Part shown: positions 27,236-38,608 of the stretch, piece by piece
How positions within the stretch are numbered: position 1 is the stretch's first letter
How the letters are laid out: every line of letters begins with the position of its first letter
DNA from: Planctomycetota bacterium
GTDB lineage: Bacteria; Planctomycetota; Brocadiia; Brocadiales; Brocadiaceae
Length of the DNA: 64,000 nt
Assembly (NCBI GenBank): GCA_016188675.1
Contig: JACPHJ010000046.1
Location: 52,504 to 116,503, forward strand
Direction of reading: 5' to 3'
The notes under the pieces: model-generated
Databases searched by the model: none
Told to the model about the DNA's origin: nothing
Seen by the model: only the letters and a program-made list of their open reading frames with translations
Translations under genes and position numbers: made by a program

Positions 27236-30200
27236 TTAAGTATGAGTATCCATGTTAGATTTGTAAAAATGATAGTTATTTTTACCCTTCTTGGAGAGAT
27301 ACATAGCAGCATCCGCCTGTCTTAACAGGCCCTCTGTATCATTTGAGTTGAGCGGGAAGATGCTGATTCCTATGCTGGCAGTGATATGAAGTTCGTGGTT
27401 CTCGATCTGAAAGGGACGGCGTAATGCGTCCATAATTTTCTGTGCAACTACAGAGGCATCTTGTGCCTGAGTAATATCGGGAAGGACGACCACAAATTCG
27501 TCACCACCCATACGGGCGACCGTATCTTCTTCACGCACACAATGCGTCAGCCGTTCGGCAACGGCATTGAGCAATAAATCACCGATTTTATGTCCGATAG
27601 TATCATTGACAGTTTTGAAACCATCCAGGTCGAGCATCATAATTGCTAAAAACTTTTTACTGCGACTTGCATGCGCTATTGCTAACTTGAGCCGGTCTTG
27701 AAGGAGGTTTCGGTTGGGTAATTTGGTAAGGGCATCATGATAGGCCATGTGACTAATGAGTTTTTCCGACTGTATACGCGCCATTGCGTTTCCAATAATC
27801 TCCGCCATGATGCGAAGCAATGCTATATCTTCTTCAGACCATGGACCGGTAGATTTTACGTTGTCAAAACCAACAAACCCAAGCAGGTTTTTTTCTACGT
27901 ATACCGGCAGGATCAATAATGACTTGATGGACTGTCTTTCAAATTCGGTTTTTTCGGCTATTGCTTCTAATGGCATTTTAGAAACATCGCCAATATGAAC
28001 CACCTTGCCTGCCCGTAAGTTTGCCATAAGCCAGGGAAATGTATTAGAAGGAATATTCTGGAGATGCTGGATTTCAGGCGTAACTCTTTCTGCACACCAC
28101 TCATGAGTATTGTCAATGATGTTACCGGTATCACGGAATTGAAATAAGTATGCCCTGCTTGCCCTGCTTAACTTGCCGGCATCGACTAATGACAAAGAAA
28201 CAGCCTTGTCAAAGTCTGAAAGAATAACAAATCGGGAAGAGATATTGGCAACGGTTTTCTCAAATTCTGTCCTGTGACAGAGTTCTTCTTCGGCATCTTT
28301 TCGCATGATGAACTGTCCTATTTGACCGCCTAAAGAAGCCATTACCTTGAGCAAGTCTTCACTGGGTGGCTGTATATCGTGACTAAAAAACTCAAGAACA
28401 CCCAATATTTCGCTACCAATCAGCACAGGAAAACCAAAAGCGCCGTGTAATCCTTCTTTGACAGCAATTGGTGATCTGGGAAAATTTGGATCGCAGACAA
28501 CATCGGTAATCCAGGCAGGTTTACTGCTGGCGTAAATACGTCCAGGCAGTCCTATGCCAGGCTTAAAAACAATTTTTCGACTCAACGCTTCAAATTCAGG
28601 CACATTCACTGATGGGCTATGCCATATTTTGACGCATCGCAGCACGGTATTTTCTTTGTCAGTAATCCAAAATGCACTCACTTCCCACTCCAGATTTTCG
28701 CATATAACTTGAAGGATTTTCGAAATTGCCTTTTCAACCGTATCAGATTCCGCCAATATGCGCGTGGTGGCATACAGTATATTCCTTCTTTGCTCAACCA
28801 GCTTGTGCTCAGTTATGTCTGTTAGCAAACCTTCGGCACACAGTACACCATCTTTTTCATCGGTTCTTATCGCCCTGTCATGCACCCAAATCCAGATTCC
28901 GTCTTTCCTCCTGAGCCTGTATTCAATATTAAACGCCTTGTTTGATGTGAATAATGATTCATACGATTTCTTCACTCTTTCAACGTCATCGTGATGAATT
29001 CTTCCAAACCACAGACTGTTATTTGTTTCATAAATTTCATTCTGGGTATATCCATAAATCTTTTCCACCTGTGGACTGATGAAGCTGGTATTGCCTTCCC
29101 GATCGGTTATCCACACAATATCCGGTATGTTTTCAACAAGTAAACGATACCTCTCCTGACTCTGAATGAGCATTTTCATTTCCTTAAGATTCGCCAACAT
29201 CTCATTCCGGCTGCGCATCACATCACCCAACTCATTGGAAGGTATTTCATGATTTGGAATTATGGCAAGTGTTTGATCTCCTTTTATTACTGCATTATCT
29301 GCTTGGATGAGCCTCATGATAGGTCTGGTAAATTTAAGTGAAAGCATCCAGGTAATAAAGAGGATAACGGGTATCAACATTGCTATTCCAAGCAGAATTA
29401 TGGTCTGTAATTTATGAACGGGGATGAATGCCTCTTCAAAATCTACCTCTGTAATAATTATCCACCCCATTTCTTTTATAAGTATGGATGCCCCAAAGAC
29501 CGGTATGCCGCGGTAGTCCTGATAGTTGGCCAGTATTGTTTGACCCTGCTTCATAGTAAGACGCACAATATCTGTATCAACGACCTGTTTCAGGACGGCA
29601 TCGTCAAGGAAGCGAGATTCCGTAATCATCAATTTATCATGATTGACAATATATGTTTCGCCTGTCTTACCTTTTCGTGTTGGTTGGCTCATGGCGCCCA
29701 GCGTATGTGCTTTGCGCCCTGTCGTAATATCGCTCAGTGATTTAGGATCAATGCGGTTAACCAGTATGCCGATTAATTTTCCGCTCTTATTTCCGGTAAG
29801 TGGTGCAGATACGAACCATGCGAATTGTTCTATACCTGTCTCACAAAAGATATCGCTCATATACGGGGACTTTTGACCATTCAGAAAAAAGTTTGTTTTC
29901 GAATAATCCATACCTATATTAGATATGGTAGAGGATGCGATAACCCTTCCATCCGGGTCCAGAATAAATGTTTCAAGACATTCCGGAAAGGTGGACAATT
30001 TATTGTGAAGCAGGTAATAGTTCAAATCTTCAACAGCCTGATCATATAGGAAAGATTGCCTGTACTTCCCAACATTTTCTGCAATAAATTTGTCTAAAGC
30101 AAACACGGCAGTTTTATTCTTCAAATAATTCAAGTATTCAAGTATCTGAGATTCAGCGCCATTAGCCGTTATTTGAAGCTGGATCAGAGATTGCTTATAT

Positions 30201-30367
30201 ATTTCTGCCTTTGAATGTTTTAATGTTATCCACGTAAAAATAATCAACGGTATTAATGATACGACCAAAGAGGCGAGCAAGAAACGCCGGAATATTTTAG
30301 ATGTGAGTAACAGCAGCCACAGTTTCGTTATATAAACATGAATAGTGGTAATGTTTAGGTTTTTCAT
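27236..30367 (-). CDS. membrane sensor diguanylate cyclase (dCache-HAMP-PAS-GAF-GAF-GGDEF)
   Basis: 1043 residues. Transmembrane spans at about 24-48 and 322-345 enclose a periplasmic dCache-like sensor (about 50-320). Then follow HAMP (about 345-400), PAS (about 405-520, with DIVWITDREGNTSFISP), two GAF domains (about 540-690 and 700-860) and a GGDEF domain to the end. The active site is intact as RMGGDEFVVVLP. An RxxD inhibitory site (REED) sits five residues before it, so product inhibition by cyclic-di-GMP is expected. No EAL domain is present. It should make cyclic-di-GMP in response to a periplasmic ligand. A plausible effector is the PilZ protein at 36707-38608 or the nearby glycan genes; neither link is shown. 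Confidence 0.9.
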   Translation of the reverse strand: MKNLNITTIHVYITKLWLLLLTSKIFRRFLLASLVVSLIPLIIFTWITLKHSKAEIYKQSLIQLQITANGAESQILEYLNYLKNKTAVFALDKFIAENVGKYRQSFLYDQAVEDLNYYLLHNKLSTFPECLETFILDPDGRVIASSTISNIGMDYSKTNFFLNGQKSPYMSDIFCETGIEQFAWFVSAPLTGNKSGKLIGILVNRIDPKSLSDITTGRKAHTLGAMSQPTRKGKTGETYIVNHDKLMITESRFLDDAVLKQVVDTDIVRLTMKQGQTILANYQDYRGIPVFGASILIKEMGWIIITEVDFEEAFIPVHKLQTIILLGIAMLIPVILFITWMLSLKFTRPIMRLIQADNAVIKGDQTLAIIPNHEIPSNELGDVMRSRNEMLANLKEMKMLIQSQERYRLLVENIPDIVWITDREGNTSFISPQVEKIYGYTQNEIYETNNSLWFGRIHHDDVERVKKSYESLFTSNKAFNIEYRLRRKDGIWIWVHDRAIRTDEKDGVLCAEGLLTDITEHKLVEQRRNILYATTRILAESDTVEKAISKILQVICENLEWEVSAFWITDKENTVLRCVKIWHSPSVNVPEFEALSRKIVFKPGIGLPGRIYASSKPAWITDVVCDPNFPRSPIAVKEGLHGAFGFPVLIGSEILGVLEFFSHDIQPPSEDLLKVMASLGGQIGQFIMRKDAEEELCHRTEFEKTVANISSRFVILSDFDKAVSLSLVDAGKLSRASRAYLFQFRDTGNIIDNTHEWCAERVTPEIQHLQNIPSNTFPWLMANLRAGKVVHIGDVSKMPLEAIAEKTEFERQSIKSLLILPVYVEKNLLGFVGFDNVKSTGPWSEEDIALLRIMAEIIGNAMARIQSEKLISHMAYHDALTKLPNRNLLQDRLKLAIAHASRSKKFLAIMMLDLDGFKTVNDTIGHKIGDLLLNAVAERLTHCVREEDTVARMGGDEFVVVLPDITQAQDASVVAQKIMDALRRPFQIENHELHITASIGISIFPLNSNDTEGLLRQADAAMYLSKKGKNNYHFYKSNMDTHT

Positions 30368-30508
30368 TCTTTCCCAATTACATCCTGCTGATTTTCTTGA
30401 TATCCAGCTTATTATAAAATCTGGGTCATGGATTAATCCATATAAATGCGTATTAGGAACAAAAAATCAAGTGTAAATATCTTTTATTAATATTTTAAGA
30501 ACAGGAAT

Positions 30509-31666
30509 TTAGTGTTTGAATAATAAAGTATCATATATATTTTCTAATTTTTCAACCTCTTTATGAATATTATAATTCATTTCAACATGCCTTCTGCCTT
30601 CTCTGCCAATAGCTGGCCATTCTTCCGTGTGGTCAATGAGATATCCCAGTCGCTCTCCAAGTGCATCGGCATCCCGTTCCGGTACGAGAAATCCGCTCTT
30701 CCCGTTGACTACGACTTCCGGTATATCTGCATGGTATGTCGAAAGTACCGGAACGCCTGCTGCCTGTGCCTCTAAAAGGGTCGTAGGCGCTCCGCCTTCG
30801 CTATCCCCATTCTGAGCAGTTACGCTGGGTTGAAGGTAAATATGCGCCTTTCTTAATTCTTCCAGAAAACCATAGTGGGGTTGATAACCCAAAAGACAGA
30901 CGTATGGACTGAGATTATTTTCGTGGATAAAAGTCTCGATACTATTCCTTAATACACCTTCGCCGATGATTCTGAATTCAAGATGCAGTTTTTTAGAGAG
31001 TAAAATTTTTAACGCCTTTAATGCATAGATAAGCCCTTTTTTTTCAACGAATCTCCCGCAGAACAAAATAACGATTTTCCCATCCGGCGGGAGAGTCCTT
31101 TCCTGGAAATGGATTTTTTTTGTATCGACGCCAATGTGTTGTATCCTGATTTTTTCCTCAGGACACCCAATTCTCATGAGCGACTGTTTCATGTTATTTC
31201 CTTCCACAAGAAACAGGTCGCCTTCCTTAAATAGCCTCTGATATGCCTTATTCCACAGTTCTTCACGAGGCAGTTGGGTTACGTCGAATCCATAAAAAGT
31301 CGTGATAAGCGGCAGTTTAAGCCATCGTTTTATGGGAATCATTGCAACGCCTTGCGGCCCAAAGTGTGCATGAATGAGGCGCGCCTTTTCTTTTATTAGA
31401 ATATGCTTGAAGTACAGGATATGTTCAAAATATTCTTTTTTATTGAGATACATATAGTATCCCAGACGGTCTCTGAACCACCACCATGAATAACGTTTGA
31501 TTCCAGAACTATCGTATATGGGACGAAAAGGGAACTGCTCTGAATGGGTTACCTGCGTGGTTAAAACAATCGGCTTATATCTCTTTAAATTTGTGAGGTA
31601 CGAATATATGAAGGTTTCGGATAGTCCAAGATAGTTGTTGATGGCATGGGCAACAGTTGGTTTCAT
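30509..31666 (-). CDS. GT4 family glycosyltransferase
   Basis: 385 residues, GT-B fold. The N-domain starts with KPTVAHAINNYLGLSETFIYSYL, of the colanic-acid (WcaL/AmsK-like) branch. The C-domain has the nucleotide-sugar site DSEGGAPTTLLEAQAAGVPVL with the E-x7-E acids, then GKSGFLVPERD. It is intact, in contrast to the broken GT4 at 2843. It stands alone on the minus strand, 142 bases after (in transcription order before) the sensor gene. The acceptor is unknown; a role in exopolysaccharide is likely by family. Confidence 0.88.
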   Translation of the reverse strand: MKPTVAHAINNYLGLSETFIYSYLTNLKRYKPIVLTTQVTHSEQFPFRPIYDSSGIKRYSWWWFRDRLGYYMYLNKKEYFEHILYFKHILIKEKARLIHAHFGPQGVAMIPIKRWLKLPLITTFYGFDVTQLPREELWNKAYQRLFKEGDLFLVEGNNMKQSLMRIGCPEEKIRIQHIGVDTKKIHFQERTLPPDGKIVILFCGRFVEKKGLIYALKALKILLSKKLHLEFRIIGEGVLRNSIETFIHENNLSPYVCLLGYQPHYGFLEELRKAHIYLQPSVTAQNGDSEGGAPTTLLEAQAAGVPVLSTYHADIPEVVVNGKSGFLVPERDADALGERLGYLIDHTEEWPAIGREGRRHVEMNYNIHKEVEKLENIYDTLLFKH

Positions 31667-31746
31667 CGGGAAATAACTGTTTTTTAACTTGATTGTATAG
31701 GATTTTTCATTTTATTTAGGCGGATTCAGGGTGGCATGGAGTAAAA

Positions 31747-31840
31747 AATCCCCCTTAGAAAAGGGGGCAAGGGGGTTGTAAATAATTCTCATTCAAAGAA
31801 AAAATACAACCCCCTGATTCCCCCTTTTTTAAGGGGGATT
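31747..31840. repeat. long inverted repeat of CCCCC/GGGGG type
   Basis: Arms of about 34-36 bases (31747-31780 and 31805-31840) pair with few mismatches. Each arm contains its own small hairpin (CCCCCTT..AAGGGGG) and ends in GGGGGTTGTA or TACAACCCCC. A related copy lies at 61102-61148. This resembles non-autonomous intergenic repeats found in many environmental genomes and may also act as a terminator between the GT4 and hslU. Confidence 0.7.
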
Positions 31841-31857
31841 AACTTGAATTTTTTATC

Positions 31858-31889
31858 ATCTGTGTCATCTGTGCAATCTGTGGTTCCCA
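31858..31889 (+). repeat. 9-nt-period ATCTGTGnn dispersed repeat
   Basis: Exact 9-nt units ATCTGTGTC, ATCTGTGCA and ATCTGTGGT are followed by TCCCA. The copy ends seven bases from the hslU stop codon. See also 17431-17461 and 62071-62103. Confidence 0.65.
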
Positions 31890-31895
31890 AGTTTT

Positions 31896-33230
31896 TTATA
31901 GAATATACCGGCTCAAATCTTCGTCTTTTGCTATGGCTTGCAGCTTATCCTGGACATATTTCGAATCTATCACGACCTCTGCGCCATCCATATCGGGTGC
32001 GTCAAAGGAGGCGTCTTCTACGAGTTTTTCCATCACCGTGTGTAATCTCCGGGCGCCGATGTTTTGTGTGCGTTTATTAACCTGTACGGCAATATCCGCA
32101 ATGGCCTCGATGGCGTCATTTTCAAATCGTACCTTGATTCCTTCGGTCTCCAGAAGCGCCTTGTATTGTTTAATCAGGGCATTTTTAGGCTCAGTCAGGA
32201 TACGTAAAAACTCTTCTTTCCCGAGGTCTTCCAATTCCACCCGGATGGGGAATCGCCCCTGAAGTTCCGGTATTAAATCTGATGGCTTGGATACATGAAA
32301 TGCGCCTGCGGCAATAAAAAGGATGCGGTCAGTCCTGACCATTCCGTATCTTGTGTTTACCGTGGTACCGTCAACAATTGGCAAAAGATCTCGTTGCACT
32401 CCTTCCCGTGAAACGTCAGGCCCTTGAGAGCGTTCACGTCCTGCGATCTTATCAATTTCATCAATAAAGATAATGCCGAATAATTCCGTCCTGCGAATTG
32501 CCTCCTGCATGACCTTTTCCTTGTCTATGAGCTTTTCCGCCTCTTCCTGTAACAAAATCCTTTTTGCCTCAGCAACAGAGACCTTTCGTGCCTGTGCGCG
32601 CGGCGGTATCACCTTTTCCAGCATATTCTGGAAGTCCATGCCGATTTCTTCAACCCCTGCCACGATACCCTGCAGTACGTATGGTTTTTCATGGGTAGTG
32701 ATTTCCACGATACGGTTGGCAAGTTCTCCGTCTTGTAATTTTTTACGGAATTTTTCGCGCGTACTTAAACGCTGTTCCTCGGCTTCGACATTGGGAGGCT
32801 CGGCGCTTTTTGGCACAGGCGGCAGTAATAAATCCAGCAGCCTTTCCTCTGCCATCTTCTCGGCCTTTTCCTGAACGTCCTGGATCATTTCGGACTTCAC
32901 CATATTAACACCGATCTCGGTAACATCGCGTATCATGGATTCCACATCGCGTCCGTGGTAACCAACCTCGGTATATTTTGACGCTTCGACTTTGAGAAAC
33001 GGTGCCCTGACGAGTGCGGCCATACGCCTTGCGATTTCAGTTTTCCCAACGCCGGTAGGGCCGATCATAATGATATTTTTAGGTAAAACTTCTTCCCGTA
33101 ATTCATCGGAAAGCTGCTGCCTGCGCCACCGGTTACGGATGGCAATGGCCACGGCACGTTTGGCGTTTTTCTGACCGATAATATATTTATCAAGTTCTTC
33201 AACGATCTTGCGCGGCGTCAGTTCCTTCAC
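31896..33230 (-). CDS. hslU: HslU, ATPase subunit of the HslVU protease
   Basis: 444 residues. It starts at GTG 33230, sharing one base with the hslV stop. [20 protein letters not shown] is the family N-terminus. Walker A is GPTGVGKTE and Walker B is [13 protein letters not shown] variable I-domain spans about 110-240, and sensor 2 lies in [14 protein letters not shown]. The C-terminal tail EDLSRYIL is the conserved segment that inserts into HslV and activates it. The hexamer unfolds substrates in the cytoplasm for proteolysis by HslV. Both subunits are complete and adjacent, so a working complex is expected. Confidence 0.97.
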   Translation of the reverse strand: MKELTPRKIVEELDKYIIGQKNAKRAVAIAIRNRWRRQQLSDELREEVLPKNIIMIGPTGVGKTEIARRMAALVRAPFLKVEASKYTEVGYHGRDVESMIRDVTEIGVNMVKSEMIQDVQEKAEKMAEERLLDLLLPPVPKSAEPPNVEAEEQRLSTREKFRKKLQDGELANRIVEITTHEKPYVLQGIVAGVEEIGMDFQNMLEKVIPPRAQARKVSVAEAKRILLQEEAEKLIDKEKVMQEAIRRTELFGIIFIDEIDKIAGRERSQGPDVSREGVQRDLLPIVDGTTVNTRYGMVRTDRILFIAAGAFHVSKPSDLIPELQGRFPIRVELEDLGKEEFLRILTEPKNALIKQYKALLETEGIKVRFENDAIEAIADIAVQVNKRTQNIGARRLHTVMEKLVEDASFDAPDMDGAEVVIDSKYVQDKLQAIAKDEDLSRYIL

Positions 33231-33769
33231 TACCTGATTTCCTCCACCTTGATATTTTTATTGGTGTAAACACAAATATCTGCCGCAACGTTGAGGGATT
33301 CTTCCACAATCTCCTTTGCGCTCAATGAGGTATGTTTTAACAATGCCCTGGCCGCTGCAATTGCATAAGAACCACCTGAGCCAATGCCGATAATACCATC
33401 ATCCGGTTCAATAACGTCACCGCCGCCGGAGATCAAAAAGGAATGTTGTTTATCTACTACGATAAGCAGAGATTCCAATCGCCTCAGCACCTTATCCGTC
33501 CGCCATTCCTTGGCCAATTCATGGGCGCTGCGAAGGACGTTTCCCTGGTATTGTTCGAGCTTGGCATCGAACCGTTCCATAAGGGCAAAGGCGTCTGCCG
33601 ACGAACCGGCGAAGCCTACAATAACCTTGTCATGGTAAAGCCTTCGAATCTTTTTGGCATCCTGCTTTACCACGGCGGCATTCATGGTGACCTGGCCGTC
33701 ACCGCCGATGGCGACCTGCCCATCCTTTCGGACTGCCAGAATTGTTGTAGATACGATAACAGGGTTCAC
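33230..33769 (-). CDS. hslV: HslV, proteolytic subunit of the HslVU protease
   Basis: 179 residues from a GTG start at 33769. The mature catalytic N-terminal Thr should be the first T of TTILAV, so a short leader (MNPVIVS) must be removed; most HslV proteins begin directly with MTT. The family blocks [28 protein letters not shown] and [16 protein letters not shown] are present, as is the C-terminal ADICVYTN. HslV forms a dodecamer capped by HslU and degrades misfolded and regulatory proteins. The seven-residue leader and the GTG start leave the exact start slightly uncertain. Confidence 0.95.
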   Translation of the reverse strand: MNPVIVSTTILAVRKDGQVAIGGDGQVTMNAAVVKQDAKKIRRLYHDKVIVGFAGSSADAFALMERFDAKLEQYQGNVLRSAHELAKEWRTDKVLRRLESLLIVVDKQHSFLISGGGDVIEPDDGIIGIGSGGSYAIAAARALLKHTSLSAKEIVEESLNVAADICVYTNKNIKVEEIR

Positions 33770-33866
33770 GTTTAAATCCTTTTTAATAGAAAATCAGCAT
33801 TGAATTAGTTTTTAAATGTTATCAATTTACAGAATAGTTATCAAGGGTTTTCTCGTTTCTTAGTGT

Positions 33867-33894
33867 TTGACAAACAACGATTTGGCCGTATAAT
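33867..33894 (+). promoter_or_regulatory. sigma70-type promoter of the CBS-domain gene
   Basis: TTGACA (33867-33872) and TATAAT (33889-33894) are both perfect consensus hexamers with a 16-bp spacer, about 70 bases before the ATG. A strong Shine-Dalgarno sequence, GAAAGGAGG, lies just before the start codon. High constitutive expression is likely. Confidence 0.75.
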
Positions 33895-33963
33895 TAAGCC
33901 AGAATCACACCATACATGGGGAACTTTTAGGTATACAATAATTTTTGAAAGGAGGCATGCGTT

Positions 33964-34362
33964 ATGGTAGCTAAAGACATTATGAATAAGATTGTTACTG
34001 CTGCAAAGAAGAATACGATTGGCAGGGACCTGGCCATAAAATTATTGTCTGGTATGTATAGCGGATTGCCTGTCGTGGACGATAAAGGAAAGGTTGTTGG
34101 GGTGGTAAGTGAGTTTGACCTTTTAAAGTCAATAAAAGAAGGGAAGAAATTAGAACAGGTAACGGCTGAGGAGATTATGTCAAAGAAACCCATATGTGTA
34201 ACTGAGAACACCCCGGTTGAAGAGATTATAGACCTTATGACGAAGCATAACATTATCCGCGTGCCTGTGGTGAGAAACGACAATCTGGTGGGGGTTATAT
34301 CCAGATGTGATATCCTCAGCAGTATTGTGGAACCTGAGTTTGTGACGGTATTTGCTGATTAA
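33964..34362 (+). CDS. two-CBS-domain protein
   Basis: 132 residues composed of two CBS repeats only: residues about 5-60 (VAKDIMNKIVTAAKKNT, GLPVVDDKGKVVGVVSEFDLL) and about 75-128 (EEIMSKKPICVTENTPV, RVPVVRNDNLVGVISRCDIL). Stand-alone CBS pairs bind adenine nucleotides such as AMP or ATP and regulate partner proteins. No partner is fused, and the neighbours (hslV divergent, copper ATPase downstream) do not show one. The gene has a perfect promoter and strong ribosome-binding site, so the protein is probably abundant. Confidence 0.93.
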   Translation: MVAKDIMNKIVTAAKKNTIGRDLAIKLLSGMYSGLPVVDDKGKVVGVVSEFDLLKSIKEGKKLEQVTAEEIMSKKPICVTENTPVEEIIDLMTKHNIIRVPVVRNDNLVGVISRCDILSSIVEPEFVTVFAD

Positions 34363-34591
34363 AATAACTATTTGGCCATGAATTGGCACGAATAAAAAAG
34401 ATGTAATTAAGGAGAAATGGAGAAAATGGGGAAACGGAGAAAAAAATAAAACTTAAATCCATTTCTACAGATTCAGGAAAGTACTTTTCTTCCTCTTTTC
34501 CCCGTTTTTCCATCCCCACCCTTTCTTCTTCCTTTTTTGTTATTTCATATTTTCCTATGCGCCTGTGTGGGTGAATTATTCCGGATGAACC

Positions 34592-36778
34592 ATGTCTGAA
34601 CAAACTATAAAATTTCATATTTCCGGTATGCATTGTGTAAACTGCGCCGGGACGATTGAACGAAGACTCAAGGATTTACAAGGAATTAAGTCTGTTCGGG
34701 TCAATTTCTCCAGCGCAACCGGCATCGTCACCTACGACTCCAATGTTACAAACAAATCCTCCATTACAAAATATGTAAAGGATATCGGTTACGAGGCAAA
34801 GGAACAGGTCAGGCTTGATCAGACATCTAAGTCATATATTCAGATGGGATGGCTTGTTTTTAGTATCCTTGCTTCTGTTGCAATGATGGTACTGATGTAT
34901 GTCCCCATGCCTGAAATAATACACGCCTTTATGCCTTATGTGCTGATGAGTATTGCTACGGCCACGTTGGTGGGTCCGGGGATGGATTTTTTTATCAGCG
35001 CCTATAAGTCTGCAAAAAACTTCTCTGCCAATATGGACGTACTGGTTTCTATGGGTGTCCTGTCCGCTTACCTGTACAGTACTTTAGCAATTTTTGGCGT
35101 CTTCGGCATGGCAGGCCACGCATTCTTCGAAACAGCAGTGATGTTGATTGCCTTTATCCGCATCGGAAAGTATCTGGAAGAGCGGGTGAAGGGAAGGGCG
35201 AGTCATGCGCTCCAAAAATTAATGAAACTCCAGTCCGATAAGGCGCGGTTACTGTCACCGGAAGGAAAAGAATTGGAGGTCATGGCCTCCTCCATTCACG
35301 CGGGAGACAAGGTCATCGTCAGGGCGGGCGAAATCATTCCAGTAGATGGTGAGGTTGTGGAAGGCATCTCGTCTGTGGATGAATCCATGGTGACGGGTGA
35401 ATCCATGCCGGTTGTGAAACAAAAAGGAGATAGTGTAGTTGGAGCAACCATAAATAAAACGGGTGTGTTGACCATAGAGGCCACAAGGATAGGCGAAGAA
35501 ACGGTTTTATCGCAGATTATCAATATGGTTGAGGAGGCGCAGATGGATAAAGCCCCTATTCAGCGATTTGCAGACATGGTATCGAACGTATTCGTTCCGG
35601 TGGTAGTCGGTTTGTCAATATTGACTTTCGTTTGCTGGTATTTTGTATTTTACAATTTTGCAGGACAGTTACCCTTTTTGTGGGCATTAAAAATGGCGAT
35701 TGCAGTGTTGGTGATTGCGTGTCCGTGTGCCATGGGTCTTGCTACACCAACGGCCATTATGGTTGGCAGTGGTGTGGGGCTCGACCGTTCCATCCTCGTT
35801 AAACGAGCCAGCGCCCTCGAAGGAATTGCAAAGGTAGATACTATAGTTTTTGATAAGACGGGGACAATTACCGAAGGGCATTTTGTCGTTACCGATATTA
35901 TTACTTCGGGCGCTGTTAGTGAATCGGGACTGGTTACACTTGCGGCTGCCGGTTGTGCCTTTTCGAATCATCCACTCGCCCAATCAGTAACGGAAGAAGC
36001 AAAGGCAAGAAAGTTAACATGGGATGCCGTTCAGGATTTCCGCGAGGAAACAGGCAGCGGCATTGCCTGTCAATATCAGGGAAAGGATTTATTGATTGGA
36101 AATGAAGGGCTTCTGGCCGCGCATGGAATTAGAATCGATAGACAGGAACTGTATGACCGTGGACAATCTCTCCTGTACGTTGCTTATGATCGTATATATA
36201 TGGGTGTTTTAGGTCTCATGGATAAGATAAAACAAAATGCACGAGAGGTCGTGTCACGGTTGAAACAAATGAATATACGGGCCGTCATAATAACCGGTGA
36301 CAGCGAGCAGGTGGCGAAGTCCGTAGCGTCAGAAGTAGGTATTGATGAATATCGCGCCAGGGTACTCCCTGCTGAAAAGAGAGAAATCATAAAGGATTTT
36401 CAGAGACAAGGCAAAAAGGTGGGGATGGTCGGAGATGGTATTAACGATGCGCCTGCGCTGGCTCAGGCAGACGTAGGAATCGCCATCGGTGCGGGAACGG
36501 ATGTCGCAAAGGAAACAGGCGATATTGTTTTAGTAAAAAACGACATGATGGATGTCGTTAGGGCGATTCAATTGGGTCGGCAGACGTTATCCAAGGTCAG
36601 GCAAAATTTGTTTTGGGCCTTTTTTTATAATGTTATTGGGATTCCGATTGCGGCCGGGGTTTTGTATCCTCTTTTTGGAATAAGCCTGAAACCAGAGTAT
36701 GCAGGATTAGCTATGGCCTTTTCTTCCGTGTCGGTGGTGACCAATTCTCTGTTGTTGAAACGAATTTTCCTCCAGTAA
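34592..36778 (+). CDS. copA: CopA-type copper-translocating P1B ATPase
   Basis: 728 residues. One N-terminal heavy-metal domain has GMHCVNC (Cys15, Cys18). Eight transmembrane spans are expected, with the P1B ion-site motif Cys377-Pro-Cys379 in [12 protein letters not shown]. The actuator loop has VTGES, the phosphorylated Asp421 is in DKTGTI, and the hinge is [13 protein letters not shown] together with one HMA fits Cu(I) export to the periplasm; Ag(I) is also possible. No copper regulator or chaperone gene adjoins it. The last 72 bases overlap the 3' end of the convergent GGDEF-PilZ gene. The 229-bp upstream gap contains an A-rich and T-rich imperfect inverted repeat. Confidence 0.92.
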   Translation: MSEQTIKFHISGMHCVNCAGTIERRLKDLQGIKSVRVNFSSATGIVTYDSNVTNKSSITKYVKDIGYEAKEQVRLDQTSKSYIQMGWLVFSILASVAMMVLMYVPMPEIIHAFMPYVLMSIATATLVGPGMDFFISAYKSAKNFSANMDVLVSMGVLSAYLYSTLAIFGVFGMAGHAFFETAVMLIAFIRIGKYLEERVKGRASHALQKLMKLQSDKARLLSPEGKELEVMASSIHAGDKVIVRAGEIIPVDGEVVEGISSVDESMVTGESMPVVKQKGDSVVGATINKTGVLTIEATRIGEETVLSQIINMVEEAQMDKAPIQRFADMVSNVFVPVVVGLSILTFVCWYFVFYNFAGQLPFLWALKMAIAVLVIACPCAMGLATPTAIMVGSGVGLDRSILVKRASALEGIAKVDTIVFDKTGTITEGHFVVTDIITSGAVSESGLVTLAAAGCAFSNHPLAQSVTEEAKARKLTWDAVQDFREETGSGIACQYQGKDLLIGNEGLLAAHGIRIDRQELYDRGQSLLYVAYDRIYMGVLGLMDKIKQNAREVVSRLKQMNIRAVIITGDSEQVAKSVASEVGIDEYRARVLPAEKREIIKDFQRQGKKVGMVGDGINDAPALAQADVGIAIGAGTDVAKETGDIVLVKNDMMDVVRAIQLGRQTLSKVRQNLFWAFFYNVIGIPIAAGVLYPLFGISLKPEYAGLAMAFSSVSVVTNSLLLKRIFLQ

Positions 36779-38608
36779 TTCCTTTAAAATATCAATAACC
36801 TCTTTACTACTCGAAACAAGTCTTGCTCCAATAAGTTGTTTATGTTCCTTTTCCGTAGACCAAACTACCTGATAGAGCATCTTGATTCTTTTTGTTAAGG
36901 CTGCCTTTGTAGAGACCTTAATCTCGATCATGGTATAGTCGCCGGGTTTAGTCCGCCTATCCTTATCCGCTTCAAAACACAATCCGTTGATGCTAATATC
37001 TTTTGTAATACCGATCTCCTGACGTTCGTCAGTTTTCGGTAAAACGATGTATTCCAGTGGGAAATGGGCTTCCACTCTGCGAAGTCCCCTTTTCTCTGCT
37101 GGAATAGCGGCACTATCTTTTGTCTTCGTTTCCCCGGCAGTGTAAATACAAACCCTGTTCTTGCCGGTTTTTTTTGCCAGGTACATTGCTGAATCTGCCT
37201 CTCGTATGAGTTCTTTCGCTGCGGTGATGTGATGACCAAACAGAGAAGATAAGCCAATACTCACGGTGAGTTGAATGTCATGACGTGTGATGAGGAATAA
37301 ACTTCCTGCAATTATGACCCTTAATCGTTCCATTACAATTATGCCTTCTTCAATATCAGTTAACGGCATAATAATACTAAATTCTTCACCTCCGTAACGC
37401 GCCAAAATATCTGTGTTCCTTATCGTTTCCATTACCCGATGGGCAAAGTGACGCAACACCTTGTCGCCTGCCTGATGTCCATATGTGTCGTTGATCGCCT
37501 TAAAATTATCTATGTCAATTAAGGCCAGGGAGAGTTGATGTTTGTATCGGTATGCTCGTAAATATTCTTTTTCCACGATATCGTCAAAGTACTGCCGGTT
37601 GTATATGCGTGTCAGACTGTCCGTAATCGACAGTTCCTTCGTTGATTGAAATAACCGGGCATTTCTCAGCGCAATGGCGAGTGAATAACACACGGGGAAA
37701 AACTGCTGAATAGCGTAAGCATCGAAGGCATCGGGCTTGTGACTTACCATGGAGGCATATCCGAAGTCCTCGCCATTTGCAACGAGTGGAAGCGTAATAG
37801 CAGACTGAATCGATTCCGTTTTTGTTTTTGCCGATGCGTAGTCCGTCACATTGTTTTCTATAATCTGTTCAATATCTTTTATGGAAATCCCCTTGCCCGA
37901 AGTGGCTGAAAATATTTTAAAGACATTATGAACTGCCTGGTTGATAAAATGGCTGTCCACAGCATAATTCTTTAAAATATACAATTTTGGCTTTGTCTCG
38001 GCTAAGGTGAGAATGAGCAATACAGAATAATCAAATAATTGAGACATTTTGACCTTTACGTCCGTTATGATATCACGAATTTCCAGGTGAGAAAAGACAT
38101 TGGTGTTTATTGTTCGCGGGACGTTCAGCTCAATGGCTTCTTTGTTTGCCAGTGAATCTTTGCGTACCTTGTGGGATTTCTCTTTTGTCTTAATGTCTTT
38201 CTTTTTGGCCAGGAAAAGCAGTTTCGAGGCCTTTTGAAGAAATTCCCATTCGCAGAGGGCATTTTTGATAATCTGCTTCACGAGATCGATGTCATGATAC
38301 GGTGTGATGATGTATGCATAAATTCCCCACTGTATGGATTCCTTGCCAAGGGGTATTTCATTTTGATGAATCAAAAGTATTATGCGGGTATTCGGAGAAA
38401 CGACCGTAACTAAAGAAACGTATTGCTTGATCTTTTGTTTCGAAAGCGTGCTATTAAGAATAAAGATAGCTGGTTTTCTTTTGTTTAATACGGACTTGAG
38501 TTGGGCAGCTATTTTGAGTGTTTTGATGCGGCAGGGGGGTAGTACAAATTTCCTGAGTTTGGGCACCTCGTGCTGATTGCTGTCACTAATGAGAAACAGA
38601 GGTTTCAT
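36707..38608 (-). CDS. diguanylate cyclase with C-terminal PilZ domain (REC-like/GAF/GGDEF/PilZ)
   Basis: 633 residues. N-terminus (about 1-120): receiver-like fold (FLISDSNQ at the start), but no clear phospho-acceptor set, so it may be degenerate. A GAF-like region lies at about 170-320. The GGDEF domain (about 325-490) has an intact [12 protein letters not shown] and an RxxD inhibitory site (RNTD) five residues upstream. PilZ (about 500-610) contains [12 protein letters not shown] and DISINGL, the cyclic-di-GMP-binding motifs. One chain thus contains both a synthase and a receptor for cyclic-di-GMP. The C-terminal 24 codons overlap the copA end on the opposite strand. Confidence 0.9.
   Translation of the reverse strand: MKPLFLISDSNQHEVPKLRKFVLPPCRIKTLKIAAQLKSVLNKRKPAIFILNSTLSKQKIKQYVSLVTVVSPNTRIILLIHQNEIPLGKESIQWGIYAYIITPYHDIDLVKQIIKNALCEWEFLQKASKLLFLAKKKDIKTKEKSHKVRKDSLANKEAIELNVPRTINTNVFSHLEIRDIITDVKVKMSQLFDYSVLLILTLAETKPKLYILKNYAVDSHFINQAVHNVFKIFSATSGKGISIKDIEQIIENNVTDYASAKTKTESIQSAITLPLVANGEDFGYASMVSHKPDAFDAYAIQQFFPVCYSLAIALRNARLFQSTKELSITDSLTRIYNRQYFDDIVEKEYLRAYRYKHQLSLALIDIDNFKAINDTYGHQAGDKVLRHFAHRVMETIRNTDILARYGGEEFSIIMPLTDIEEGIIVMERLRVIIAGSLFLITRHDIQLTVSIGLSSLFGHHITAAKELIREADSAMYLAKKTGKNRVCIYTAGETKTKDSAAIPAEKRGLRRVEAHFPLEYIVLPKTDERQEIGITKDISINGLCFEADKDRRTKPGDYTMIEIKVSTKAALTKRIKMLYQVVWSTEKEHKQLIGARLVSSSKEVIDILKELLEENSFQQQRIGHHRHGRKGHS

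Noticed and set aside
34390..34520. A-rich and T-rich imperfect inverted repeat before copA, considered as a riboswitch or terminator
   Set aside because: Pairing is loose and low in complexity, with no stable stem or known motif. It is mentioned only in the copA entry.
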